Assembly: GCF_038066635.1 (NCBI RefSeq)
Contig: NZ_JBBUTI010000015.1
Location: 1-64,000, forward strand
Direction: 5' to 3'
Source: Ideonella margarita
GTDB taxonomy: Bacteria; Pseudomonadota; Gammaproteobacteria; Burkholderiales; Burkholderiaceae_C
DNA: 64,000 nucleotides
The number at the start of each line of letters is the position of its first letter. The stretch's first letter is position 1. This document shows, piece after piece, positions 38,088-46,605 of the stretch. Made by a program: the position numbers and the translations under genes. Below the pieces are notes generated by a model, which saw nothing but the letters and a program-made list of their open reading frames with translations, ran no database searches and was not told the DNA's origin.

Positions 38088-39259
38088 GCCTGGCCCAATG
38101 GCTGCAAGGCCTGTACCCCGAGCAATTCGGGTTCCTGCGCGTCTTCCAGTACCTCACGTTCCGCGCGGTGTTCGCGGCGATGACGGCGCTGCTGATCGGC
38201 CTGGCCTTCGGGCCATGGGTGATCCGCCGGCTGACCGAGCTGAAGATCGGCCAGCCCATCCGTGAATACGGCATGCAGAGCCACCTGGCGAAGCGCGGCA
38301 CGCCGACGATGGGCGGCGCGCTCATCCTGATCGGCATCGGGGTGGCCACGCTGCTCTGGAGCGACTGGAGCAACCGCTTCGTGTGGATCGTCATGATCGT
38401 CACCTTCGGTTTCGGCGCGATCGGCTGGACCGACGACTGGCGCAAGGTGGTCGACAAGAACCCGGAAGGCATGGCCTCGAAGGAGAAGTTCCTGTGGCAG
38501 TCGCTGATCGGCGTGGTCGCGGCGCTCTACCTGGCCTTCAGCGTGTCGGAAACCTCGAACCTGCGCGTGCTGGAATTGTTCCTGCGCTGGGTGCAGAGCG
38601 GCTTCTCGAACGACCTGCCGCCCAAGGCCGGTCTGATGCTGCCGTTCTTCAAGTCGGTCAGCTACCCGCTGGGTGTGTTCGGCTTCATCGGCCTGACCTA
38701 CTTCGTCATCGTTGGTGCCAGCAATGCGGTGAACCTGACCGACGGTCTGGATGGCCTGGCCATCATGCCGGTGGTGCTGGTGTCGGGCGCGCTGGCGATC
38801 TTCTCGTACGTGGTCGGCAACGCGGTTTATTCGAAGTACCTGCTGTTCCCCTACATCCCGGGCGCCGGTGAGCTGATGATCTTCTGCGCGGCCATGTGCG
38901 GCGCCGGTCTGGCCTTCCTGTGGTTCAACGCGCACCCGGCGCAGGTGTTCATGGGCGACGTCGGCGCGCTGTCGCTGGGTGGTGCGCTCGGCACCGTGGC
39001 GGTCATCACCCGCCAGGAAATCCTGCTGGGCATCATGGGTGGTGTGTTCGTTGCTGAAGCGCTGTCAGTGATGGTGCAGGTCGGCTGGTTCAAGTACACG
39101 AAGAAGAAGTACGGCGAGGGCCGGCGCATCCTGAAGATGGCGCCGCTGCACCACCACTTCGAGAAGTCGGGCTGGAACGAAACCCAGGTGGTCATCCGCT
39201 TCTGGATCATCACCATGCTGCTGTGCCTGATTGGCCTGGCCAGCCTGAAGTTGCGCTGA
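38078..39259 (+). CDS. mraY: Phospho-N-acetylmuramoyl-pentapeptide transferase MraY
   Basis: MraY makes lipid I by transferring phospho-MurNAc-pentapeptide to undecaprenyl phosphate. I start at the ATG at 38078 behind AAGGAGA, ten bases before the murF stop. The 393-residue product has about ten transmembrane helices with the conserved loops KRGTPTMGG, the DDWRK pair of aspartates, NAVNLTDGLDGLAI, FMGDVGALSLGG and the HHHFEKSGW block. Size and motifs are standard for Proteobacteria. Confidence 0.96.
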   Translation: MLLSLAQWLQGLYPEQFGFLRVFQYLTFRAVFAAMTALLIGLAFGPWVIRRLTELKIGQPIREYGMQSHLAKRGTPTMGGALILIGIGVATLLWSDWSNRFVWIVMIVTFGFGAIGWTDDWRKVVDKNPEGMASKEKFLWQSLIGVVAALYLAFSVSETSNLRVLELFLRWVQSGFSNDLPPKAGLMLPFFKSVSYPLGVFGFIGLTYFVIVGASNAVNLTDGLDGLAIMPVVLVSGALAIFSYVVGNAVYSKYLLFPYIPGAGELMIFCAAMCGAGLAFLWFNAHPAQVFMGDVGALSLGGALGTVAVITRQEILLGIMGGVFVAEALSVMVQVGWFKYTKKKYGEGRRILKMAPLHHHFEKSGWNETQVVIRFWIITMLLCLIGLASLKLR

Positions 39260-39268
39260 GAGAGCACC

Positions 39269-41074
39269 GTGAACCACCTGCGCGATCTGCACGTTCTGAT
39301 TCTGGGCCTGGGCGATTCCGGCCTGGCGATGGCCCGCTGGTGCGCCCGCCACGGCGCGGCGCACATCCGCGTGTGGGATTCGCGTGCCACGCCGCCGCAG
39401 GCGGTTGCCCTGGCCGCCGAAGTGCCGGGCGCGGAGTTCTTCAGCGGTGCGCTCACGGCCGAGACCCTGGGCACGACGCGCCTGGTGCTGAAGAGCCCGG
39501 GTCTGTCGCCGCTGGACGAGCGGCTGCTACCCTTGCTGAACGCCGCCCGCGCTGCCGGCATTGCGGTGGCGGGTGAGCTGGACCTGTTCAGCCGCGCGCT
39601 GCAGGACCTGGCTGCAGAGCGCCGGTACGAGCCGAAGGTGCTGGCCATCACCGGCACCAACGGCAAGACGACGACCACCTCGCTGACGGCGATGCTGGTG
39701 GAGCGCTGCGGCCGCTGCGTGGCCGTGGCTGGCAACATCGGCCCGACCTTGCTCGACACGCTGAGCGACGCACTGAGTGCCGAAACCTGGCCGACGGCCG
39801 ACGACGAAGCGCCGGTGGCTGACGCCGATGCGCAGGCGCACGACCTGGAGACCGTGTCGGAAGATGCCGCCGCGGCCCACGAAGGTGAGGCAGCTGCGCA
39901 GGCTGCTGATGACGAGGCGCAAGCCGAGGTTGGTATGGCGAGCGAGGCCGTTGAAGCTTCTGAAGCTGCGCTGCCCCTCGAAGCCGACGACGACGCCACC
40001 GCCGCCGAGCCAGTGAAGCTGGCCCCCCCGCCCCCGAAGGCCGCCGTGTTTTCAGCCCTGCCCGAAGTCTGGGTGCTGGAGCTGTCGAGCTTCCAGCTGG
40101 ACGAGGTGCAAGGCTTCGAGCCCAGCGCCGCCACGGTGCTGAACATCTCGCAGGACCACCTCGATTGGCACGGTGACCTGGCCGCCTACACGGCAGCCAA
40201 GGCCCGCATCTTTGGCCAGCACGGCTTGATGGTGGTGAACCGCGATGACGCGATGGTCGAGGCGATGATCCCGGCCCCGGTGATGGTGAAGGGCGGTCGT
40301 GGTCGTCCGAGCAAGGCGGTGGGTCGGGCGGTTGTTCGATTTGGCCTCGATGCACCGCAGCGGCCGGGTGACTTTGGCTTGGTGACCGAAGCCGGCATGG
40401 CCTGGCTGGTGCGCGCCTTGCCGGCTGACGAGACCATCAAGCGCCGCAAGGACGAGGTCGAGGAAATTCACCTGCAACGCATGATGCCGGCCGACGCGCT
40501 GCGCATCCGCGGCCGCCACAACGCCAGCAATGCGCTGGCCGCGCTGGCACTGGCCACCGCCATCGGCTGCCCGCTGGCGCCGATGCTGCACGGCCTGCGC
40601 GAATACCGCGGTGAGCCGCACCGGGTCGAGCTCATCGGCCAGGTCAGCGGCATCGAAGCCTTTGATGATTCGAAGGGCACGAACGTGGGCGCCACCGTGG
40701 CGGCTCTGAACGGCCTGGGCGCTGACAAGCTGACCTCCAAGCTCATCGTCATCCTGGGTGGCGACGGCAAGGGGCAGGATTTCGCGCCGCTGGCCGAGCC
40801 CGTCTCGCGGCATGTGCGCGCCGTGGCCACCGTCGGCCGTGACGCCGCCGCGATCGAAGCAGCGCTGGCCGGCACAGGCGTGGTCATCCAGCGTCACGAC
40901 ACGCTCGAAGCCGCGGTGCCCTGGTGCTTCGCGCAGGCGCAAGGGCACGACGCCGTGCTGCTCAGCCCGGCCTGCGCCAGCCTCGACATGTTCCGCAACT
41001 ACGCGCACCGTGCGCAGGTCTTCGTTGACGCGGTGCATGCGCTGGCCGCTGAGCGCGGGGAGCTGCTGGTATGA
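39269..41074 (+). CDS. murD: UDP-N-acetylmuramoylalanine--D-glutamate ligase MurD with a large acidic insertion
   Basis: MurD adds D-glutamate to UDP-MurNAc-L-Ala. At 601 residues it is about 150 longer than usual (E. coli 438). The catalytic framework is intact: LILGLGDSGLA near the start, SPGLSPLD, the ATP loop ITGTNGKTTTT (127-137), ELSSFQLDE (271-279), NISQDHLDWHG, RGRHNASNALAALAL, FDDSKGTN and LLSPACASLDMF. The extra length is mainly a low-complexity Ala/Glu/Asp-rich segment at about residues 171-262, placed where the E. coli enzyme has a loop of a few residues. A smaller charged insertion lies near 395-415. The gene is flanked by tight overlaps, so it should be expressed as an essential enzyme. 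Confidence 0.94.
   Translation: MNHLRDLHVLILGLGDSGLAMARWCARHGAAHIRVWDSRATPPQAVALAAEVPGAEFFSGALTAETLGTTRLVLKSPGLSPLDERLLPLLNAARAAGIAVAGELDLFSRALQDLAAERRYEPKVLAITGTNGKTTTTSLTAMLVERCGRCVAVAGNIGPTLLDTLSDALSAETWPTADDEAPVADADAQAHDLETVSEDAAAAHEGEAAAQAADDEAQAEVGMASEAVEASEAALPLEADDDATAAEPVKLAPPPPKAAVFSALPEVWVLELSSFQLDEVQGFEPSAATVLNISQDHLDWHGDLAAYTAAKARIFGQHGLMVVNRDDAMVEAMIPAPVMVKGGRGRPSKAVGRAVVRFGLDAPQRPGDFGLVTEAGMAWLVRALPADETIKRRKDEVEEIHLQRMMPADALRIRGRHNASNALAALALATAIGCPLAPMLHGLREYRGEPHRVELIGQVSGIEAFDDSKGTNVGATVAALNGLGADKLTSKLIVILGGDGKGQDFAPLAEPVSRHVRAVATVGRDAAAIEAALAGTGVVIQRHDTLEAAVPWCFAQAQGHDAVLLSPACASLDMFRNYAHRAQVFVDAVHALAAERGELLV
39779..40054 (+). repeat. Low-complexity acidic (Ala/Glu/Asp) insertion inside murD
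   Basis: About 92 codons dominated by Ala, Glu and Asp, ending in a Pro run (APPPPK), lie between GNIGPTLLDTL and LPEVWVLELSSFQL. There is no frameshift and both flanks are conserved, so the segment should project from the surface of the central ATPase domain as a disordered loop. Confidence 0.75.
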
Positions 41075-42354
41075 GCGTGTCCACCGCCGCATCCGCCTGG
41101 CGCGACAGCCTGCAAGGCAGCTGGTCGCGCCTGCGTGGCCTGCTGGGGCGCAGCGAAGAAAACGCCAGTGCGGTGCCGGTGCGCGACTGGGTCAACACCG
41201 GCAGTGGCAAGCCCACCGCAGTGGCCGGCTTCGACATGGCGCTGGTGTGGGTGGTGGTGTGCCTGCTGGCCCTGGGCCTGGTGATGGTGTATTCGGCATC
41301 GGTGGCGCTGCCCGACAACCCGAAGTTCGCCAAGTACTCGGCCACCTATTTCCTGAACCGCCAGGCGATGTTCATCGGCGTGTCTTTCGTGGCGGCGCTG
41401 GTGACCCTGCAGATCCCGATCGGCGTCTGGGAGAAGTGGGCGCCGTGGCTGTTCGCGGCCTCGCTCGCGATGCTGATCGTCGTGCTCGTGCCCTTCATCG
41501 GCAAGGGCGTGAACGGCGCACGCCGCTGGGTGCCACTGGGCATCATGAACTTCCAGCCGAGCGAGCTGGCCAAGCTGGCCATGGCCATGTATGCCGCCAG
41601 TTACATGGTCCGCAAGATGGACGTGAAGGAAAACTTCTTCAAGGCGGTGTGGCCGATGGCCGTGGCCTTGATGGTGATCGGCGTGCTGCTGCTGGCCGAG
41701 CCCGACATGGGCGCTTTCATGGTGATTGCTGCGGTGGCGCTGGCCATCCTGTTCCTCGGTGGGGTGAACGGCCGCATGTTCTTCCTGAGCGTGGCCGTGC
41801 TGGTGGGCGCCTTCGTGCTGATGATCGTTTTCAGCGAATTCCGTCGCCAGCGCATCTTTGCCTACCTCGACCCCTGGAACCCGGAATACGCCCAGGGCAA
41901 GGCCTACCAGCTCACCCACTCTCTCATTGCGTTTGGCCGGGGCGAGTTGTTTGGTCAGGGTCTGGGCTCATCGATCGAGAAGCTGCATTACCTGCCTGAA
42001 GCCCACACCGACTTTCTGCTGGCGGTGATCGGCGAGGAGCTCGGCTTTGTCGCGGTGGTCGGCGTGATCGTCGCCTTCTTCTGGCTGACCCGTCGCATCT
42101 TCGTGATCGGCCGCCAGGCCATTGCACTCGACCGCGTGTTCGCAGGCCTGATGAGCCAGGGCATCGGCATCTGGTTTGGCGGGCAGAGCTTCATCAACAT
42201 GGGCGTGAACCTCGGCGTGCTGCCGACCAAGGGTCTGACTTTGCCGCTGTTGAGCTACGGCGGCTCCGGCATCCTGATGAACCTGGTGGCGCTGGCCATC
42301 GTGCTGCGCGTGGACCAGGAAAACCGGCAACTGATGCGGGGAGGCCGCGCATGA
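41071..42354 (+). CDS. ftsW: Peptidoglycan glycosyltransferase FtsW
   Basis: FtsW is the SEDS-family polymerase that extends septal glycan from lipid II together with FtsI. The 427-residue protein has a cytoplasmic N-terminus of about 55 residues and then ten transmembrane helices. Motifs include GLVMVYSASVALP, GARRWVPLGIMNFQPSELAKL, LLAEPDMGAF, YQLTHSLIAFGRGELFGQGLG, LPEAHTDFLLAVIGEELGF and LPLLSYGGSGI. ATGA overlaps with murD and murG indicate coupling. Confidence 0.96.
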   Translation: MSVSTAASAWRDSLQGSWSRLRGLLGRSEENASAVPVRDWVNTGSGKPTAVAGFDMALVWVVVCLLALGLVMVYSASVALPDNPKFAKYSATYFLNRQAMFIGVSFVAALVTLQIPIGVWEKWAPWLFAASLAMLIVVLVPFIGKGVNGARRWVPLGIMNFQPSELAKLAMAMYAASYMVRKMDVKENFFKAVWPMAVALMVIGVLLLAEPDMGAFMVIAAVALAILFLGGVNGRMFFLSVAVLVGAFVLMIVFSEFRRQRIFAYLDPWNPEYAQGKAYQLTHSLIAFGRGELFGQGLGSSIEKLHYLPEAHTDFLLAVIGEELGFVAVVGVIVAFFWLTRRIFVIGRQAIALDRVFAGLMSQGIGIWFGGQSFINMGVNLGVLPTKGLTLPLLSYGGSGILMNLVALAIVLRVDQENRQLMRGGRA

Positions 42355-43427
42355 GCCGGCATTTGGTGGTGATGGCGGCCGGCACCGGCGGCCACGTGAT
42401 TCCCGGCCTGGCCGTGGCCCGTGAGATGCAGGCGCGCGGCTGGACCGTGAGCTGGCTCGGCACCGAAGGTGGCATGGAAAACCGGCTGGTGCCGCCGACC
42501 GGCATTCCGCTCGACCGCCTCGGCTTTTCGGGGCTGCGTGGCAAGGGCCTGACGCACACCATCTCAGGCGGCTTCCGTTTGCTGAAGGCCTTCTGGGACA
42601 GCGCCCGCGTGCTGCGCGCGCGCCGCGCCGATGCCGTGCTGGGCATGGGCGGTTATGTGTGCTTCCCGGGTGGCCTGGTGGCCAAGCTGATGGGCCGCCC
42701 GCTGATGCTGGTGAACGCCGACGCCGCGCTGCTGATGAGCAACAAGGCGCTGCTGCCGGTGGCCGACAAGGTTGCCTTCGGTTTTGATGGTCCGGCGGTG
42801 TCGCGCGTACGCCAGTCGCTGGTCACTGGCAACCCGGTGCGCGCCGAGATCGAACAGATGGCCCAACCCGCCCAGCGCTTTGAAGGCCGCAGTGGCCCGC
42901 TGCGCCTGCTGGTGGTGGGCGGCAGCCTGGGCGCCAAGGTGCTGAACGAAACGCTGCCCGCCGCGCTGGCCCAGATGCCCGCAGACCAACGCCCGCTGGT
43001 GACGCACCAGACCGGCATGGCCCACCTCGATGACGTGCGTGCGCGCTACGCCACGCTGGGCGTGCAGGCCGAGATCCTGCCGTTCATCGACAACATGGAC
43101 CAGCGCCTGGCGGACTGCGATGTGATCGTCTGCCGCGCAGGCGCCATCACCGTGAGCGAGCTGTGCGCCGCAGGCGTGGCCAGCGTGCTGGTGCCGCTGG
43201 TGGTGTCGACCACCTCGCACCAGCGTGACAACGCCGCCTGGATGGCCGAGCGCGGCGCCGCCCGCCACCTGCCGCAGGCTGAAATGAACCCGCAGCAGCT
43301 CGCGCAGCTGCTGCAACAGATGACGCGTGAGCAGTTGCTGGCCATGGCCCAGGCCGCACGTGGGCTGGCGCGTCCCAAGGCTGCCGCTGCGGTGGCCGAT
43401 CAAATCGAGAAGATGGTGAAACCATGA
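42351..43427 (+). CDS. murG: UDP-GlcNAc:lipid I GlcNAc-transferase MurG
   Basis: MurG converts lipid I to lipid II on the inner face of the membrane (GT28 family). The 358-residue product opens with VVMAAGTGGHVIPGLAVAREM, the glycine-rich loop for the lipid-linked acceptor. The C-terminal domain has VVGGSLGAKVLNETLP, VICRAGAITVSEL and the ribose-binding glutamate region near VPLVVSTTSHQRDNA. Length matches E. coli MurG (355). Four-base overlaps occur on both sides. Confidence 0.95.
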   Translation: MSRHLVVMAAGTGGHVIPGLAVAREMQARGWTVSWLGTEGGMENRLVPPTGIPLDRLGFSGLRGKGLTHTISGGFRLLKAFWDSARVLRARRADAVLGMGGYVCFPGGLVAKLMGRPLMLVNADAALLMSNKALLPVADKVAFGFDGPAVSRVRQSLVTGNPVRAEIEQMAQPAQRFEGRSGPLRLLVVGGSLGAKVLNETLPAALAQMPADQRPLVTHQTGMAHLDDVRARYATLGVQAEILPFIDNMDQRLADCDVIVCRAGAITVSELCAAGVASVLVPLVVSTTSHQRDNAAWMAERGAARHLPQAEMNPQQLAQLLQQMTREQLLAMAQAARGLARPKAAAAVADQIEKMVKP

Positions 43428-44830
43428 AGCACGCCGTCAAGCACATCCATTTCGTGGGCGTTGGTGGCGCCGGCATGAGCGGCATCGCCGAGATCCTGCA
43501 CAACCTCGGCTACGTGGTGTCGGGCTCCGACCAGGCCGACGGCGCGGTGACGCGTCGCCTGGCCGAGCTCGGCATCCGCATCCACATCGGCCATGACGCC
43601 GCGCACATCAGCGGCGCCGAAGCCGTGGTCACCTCCACCGCGGTGAAGGGCGACAACCCGGAAGTCATCGCGGCGCGCAACAAGCGCATCCCGGTGGTGC
43701 CGCGTGCGGTGATGCTGGCCGAGCTGATGCGTCTGAAACGCGGCATCGCGATTGCCGGCACGCACGGCAAGACGACCACCACCTCGCTGGTGACCAGCGT
43801 GCTGGCGGAAGCCGGTGTCGACCCGACCTTCGTGATCGGCGGCAAGCTGAACTCGGCCGGCGCCAACTCGCGCCTGGGGTCGGGTGACTTCATCGTGGTC
43901 GAGGCGGACGAGTCGGATGCGTCCTTCCTGAACCTGATGCCCATCCTGTCGGTCGTGACGAACATCGACGCCGACCACATGGACACCTACGGCCATGACT
44001 TCGCGCGGCTGAAGTCGGCGTTTGTCGACTTCCTGCACCGCATGCCGTTCTACGGCGCGGCCATCATCTGCGGAGACGACCCCGGCGTGAAGAGCATCAT
44101 TCCGATGGTGTCGCGCCCGGTGGTGACCTACGGTTTCGACGAAGGCAACCAGGTGCGCGCCGTGAACGTGCAGGCGCTGGAAGGCGGCCAGATGCGCTTC
44201 ACCTGCCAGCGCCGCAACGGCGTGGTGATGCCCGACATCGACATCACGCTGAACCTGCCCGGCGAGCACAACGTGAAGAACGCGCTCGCGGCCATCGCGG
44301 TGGCCACCGAGCTCGAATTGCCTGACGAGCCCATCGTGCAGGCGCTGATGAAGTTCGGCGGCGTGGGTCGTCGCTTCCAGCGCTGGGGCGAAGTGCCGTG
44401 CGCGGATGGCCAGTTCACGCTGGTCGATGACTACGGCCACCACCCGGTGGAAATGGCGGCGGTGATCTCCGCGGCCCGTGGCGCCTTCCCGGGCCGTCGC
44501 CTGGTGCTGGCCTTCCAGCCGCACCGCTACACCCGCACCCGCGATTGCTTCGAAGACTTCGTCAAGGTGATGGGCCAGGCCGATGCCGTGCTGCTGACCG
44601 AGGTGTACGCCGCCGGTGAGTCGCCCATCGTGGCCGCCGACGGCCGCGCCATGACCCGCGCCCTGCGCGTGGCTGGCAAGGTGGATCCGGTGTTCGTGGA
44701 CGACGTGGGCGAGCTGGCACAGCAGGTGCTCGACTTCGTGCGGCCGGGCGATGTGGTGATCGCCATGGGCGCAGGCTCGATCGGCGCGGTGCCGGGCCGC
44801 ATCGTGGAATTGGCAGGACAAGCAGCATGA
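43424..44830 (+). CDS. murC: UDP-N-acetylmuramate--L-alanine ligase MurC
   Basis: MurC adds L-alanine to UDP-MurNAc, the first peptide step. The 468-residue protein shows the N-terminal Rossmann motif HFVGVGGAGMSGIAEIL, the ATP loop IAGTHGKTTTTSLV, VEADESDASFLNL, NIDADHMDTYG, LPGEHNVKNALAAIAVA and DDYGHHPVEMAAV. Order (murG-murC-ddlB) and overlaps of four bases at each end are as expected for the dcw cluster. Confidence 0.96.
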   Translation: MKHAVKHIHFVGVGGAGMSGIAEILHNLGYVVSGSDQADGAVTRRLAELGIRIHIGHDAAHISGAEAVVTSTAVKGDNPEVIAARNKRIPVVPRAVMLAELMRLKRGIAIAGTHGKTTTTSLVTSVLAEAGVDPTFVIGGKLNSAGANSRLGSGDFIVVEADESDASFLNLMPILSVVTNIDADHMDTYGHDFARLKSAFVDFLHRMPFYGAAIICGDDPGVKSIIPMVSRPVVTYGFDEGNQVRAVNVQALEGGQMRFTCQRRNGVVMPDIDITLNLPGEHNVKNALAAIAVATELELPDEPIVQALMKFGGVGRRFQRWGEVPCADGQFTLVDDYGHHPVEMAAVISAARGAFPGRRLVLAFQPHRYTRTRDCFEDFVKVMGQADAVLLTEVYAAGESPIVAADGRAMTRALRVAGKVDPVFVDDVGELAQQVLDFVRPGDVVIAMGAGSIGAVPGRIVELAGQAA

Positions 44831-45813
44831 ACATCAAGCAACGCAATGTGAACGTGGCGGCACTCGGCAAGGTCGCCGTGCTGATGGGCGGTGATTCGGC
44901 CGAGCGGCCGGTGTCGCTGATGTCGGGCGACGGCGTGCTCAAGGCGCTGCTGTCCAAGGGCGTGGATGCGCATGCGTTCGACCCGTCGCAACGTCCGCTC
45001 GAAGACCTGAAGGCTGAAGGCTTCAGCCGCTGCTTCGTGGCACTGCATGGCCGCCACGGCGAAGACGGCACGGTGCAGGGCGCCCTCGAGCTGATGGGCA
45101 TCCCGTACACCGGCTCGGGTGTCATGGCCTCGGCCGTGGCCATGGACAAGGTGATGACCAAGCGCGTCTGGGTGGCAGAAGGCCTGCCGACGCCGCAGTG
45201 GCGCTTGCTGCCCCTCGGCCAGCACGGTGCCACCGTGGTGCGCAACGTGCCCGATGCGCTGGGTCTGCCGTTGATCGTCAAGCCGGCGCGTGAGGGCTCG
45301 TCCTTCGGCGTGACCAAGGTGGCGGGGTATTCCGGGATGCTGGAAGCCGTGACCCACGCGGCACAATACGACCCCGACGTGCTGTGCGAAGAATTCATCG
45401 ATGGCGAAGAAGTGACCTGTCCGGTGCTGGGAGACGGGGACGACGCCGTCGCCCTGCCGGTCATCCGCATCCAGGCGCCCGACGGCAACTACGACTTCGA
45501 GCACAAGTACCACTCGGATGACACCCGATACCTCTGCCCGAGCGGCCTGCCCGCGGAAGAGGAACTCAACATCCAGCGCATCGTGGTGGCGGCGTACCGC
45601 CTGCTGGGCTGCCGCGGCTGGGGCCGCGCCGATCTGATGATCCGCGCCAGCGACCGCAAGCCTTTCCTGCTGGAAATGAACACCTCGCCGGGCATGACCG
45701 GTCACTCGCTGGTGCCGATGTCGGCCCGGGCCGCCGGCCTGAGCTACGAAGACCTGTGCCTGCACCTGCTGGCCGGCGCTCGCCTCGACAGCACCCGCGC
45801 TGCGCAAGACTGA
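44827..45813 (+). CDS. ddlB: D-alanine--D-alanine ligase
   Basis: Ddl makes the D-Ala-D-Ala dipeptide used by MurF. The 328-residue ATP-grasp enzyme shows VAVLMGGDSAERPVSLMSG, HGRHGEDGTVQGALELMGIPYTGSG, VKPAREGSSFGVTKV and LLEMNTSPGMTGHSLVPMSA. The ATG overlaps the murC stop. The family usually has GKVAVLMGGxSAEREVSL at the start, which fits once the first dozen residues are allowed as an extension. ftsQ follows five bases after the stop. Confidence 0.95.
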   Translation: MNIKQRNVNVAALGKVAVLMGGDSAERPVSLMSGDGVLKALLSKGVDAHAFDPSQRPLEDLKAEGFSRCFVALHGRHGEDGTVQGALELMGIPYTGSGVMASAVAMDKVMTKRVWVAEGLPTPQWRLLPLGQHGATVVRNVPDALGLPLIVKPAREGSSFGVTKVAGYSGMLEAVTHAAQYDPDVLCEEFIDGEEVTCPVLGDGDDAVALPVIRIQAPDGNYDFEHKYHSDDTRYLCPSGLPAEEELNIQRIVVAAYRLLGCRGWGRADLMIRASDRKPFLLEMNTSPGMTGHSLVPMSARAAGLSYEDLCLHLLAGARLDSTRAAQD

Positions 45814-45818
45814 AACAC

Positions 45819-46598
45819 ATGGCCGTGTCGCTGCCCCCAGATGTCCGCGTGATGAACGCCACCGCCGTGGCGGTGCTGGCGCTGAGCGGCTGCGTGCTGC
45901 TGGCGGCAGGCGCAGCCTGGGTGACACGCCAGCCGAAGTTCGCCATCGCCAGCATCCGTCTGGAAGGCGACGTCAGCCGCAACAGCGTGGCCACGGTGCG
46001 GGCCAATGCCACCCCGAAGCTGGCCGGCAACTACTTCACCCTTGACCTGCGCAACACCCGGTCGGCCTTCGAAGCCGTGCCTTGGGTGCGCCATGCAGTG
46101 GTGCACCGCGTCTGGCCGAATCGCCTGGTGGTGCGGCTGGAAGAGCACCGGCCGGCTGCGGTCTGGAAGGGTGACGAAGGCAACGATCGTCTGGTCAACA
46201 GCTTCGGGGAGATCTTCGAAGCCAACCTGGGCGACGTGGACGACGACCGCCTGCCTGAATTTCACGGGCCCGAAGAAGAGGCAGCCCAGATGCTGGCGAT
46301 GTACCGCCGCCTGGTGCCGCTGCTCGGGCCCCTCGACGCCACCCCGGTGCGCATCAGCCTGTCAGGCCGCGGATCGTGGGATGTGGAACTCGACACCGGC
46401 GCGCAACTGGCGCTGGGTCGGGGCAGTGATGAAGAAGTGCTGGCCCGGACGGCCCGCTTTGTCCGAACGGTGACACAGGTGGCAGCGCGTCAGCGCCGGG
46501 CCTGGGACCACGCCGACCTGCGCCATGCCGACGGCTACGCGCTGCGGTTGAAAGGCCCTGTCACCCCGGCTGCCAATGGCGCCACAGCTTTGAATTGA
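45819..46598 (+). CDS. ftsQ: Cell division protein FtsQ
   Basis: FtsQ is the bitopic scaffold linking early and late divisome proteins. I start at the ATG at 45819, five bases after ddlB, because the longer frame lies inside ddlB. The 259-residue product has a short cytoplasmic tail, one helix near 13-32, then the POTRA domain (KFAIASIRLEGDVSRNSVATVR) and the beta domain with PWVRHAVVHRVWPNRLVVRLEEHRPAA and LVNSFGEIFEAN. These are standard FtsQ blocks. Confidence 0.93.
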   Translation: MAVSLPPDVRVMNATAVAVLALSGCVLLAAGAAWVTRQPKFAIASIRLEGDVSRNSVATVRANATPKLAGNYFTLDLRNTRSAFEAVPWVRHAVVHRVWPNRLVVRLEEHRPAAVWKGDEGNDRLVNSFGEIFEANLGDVDDDRLPEFHGPEEEAAQMLAMYRRLVPLLGPLDATPVRISLSGRGSWDVELDTGAQLALGRGSDEEVLARTARFVRTVTQVAARQRRAWDHADLRHADGYALRLKGPVTPAANGATALN

Positions 46599-46605
46599 GG
46601 AAGAC

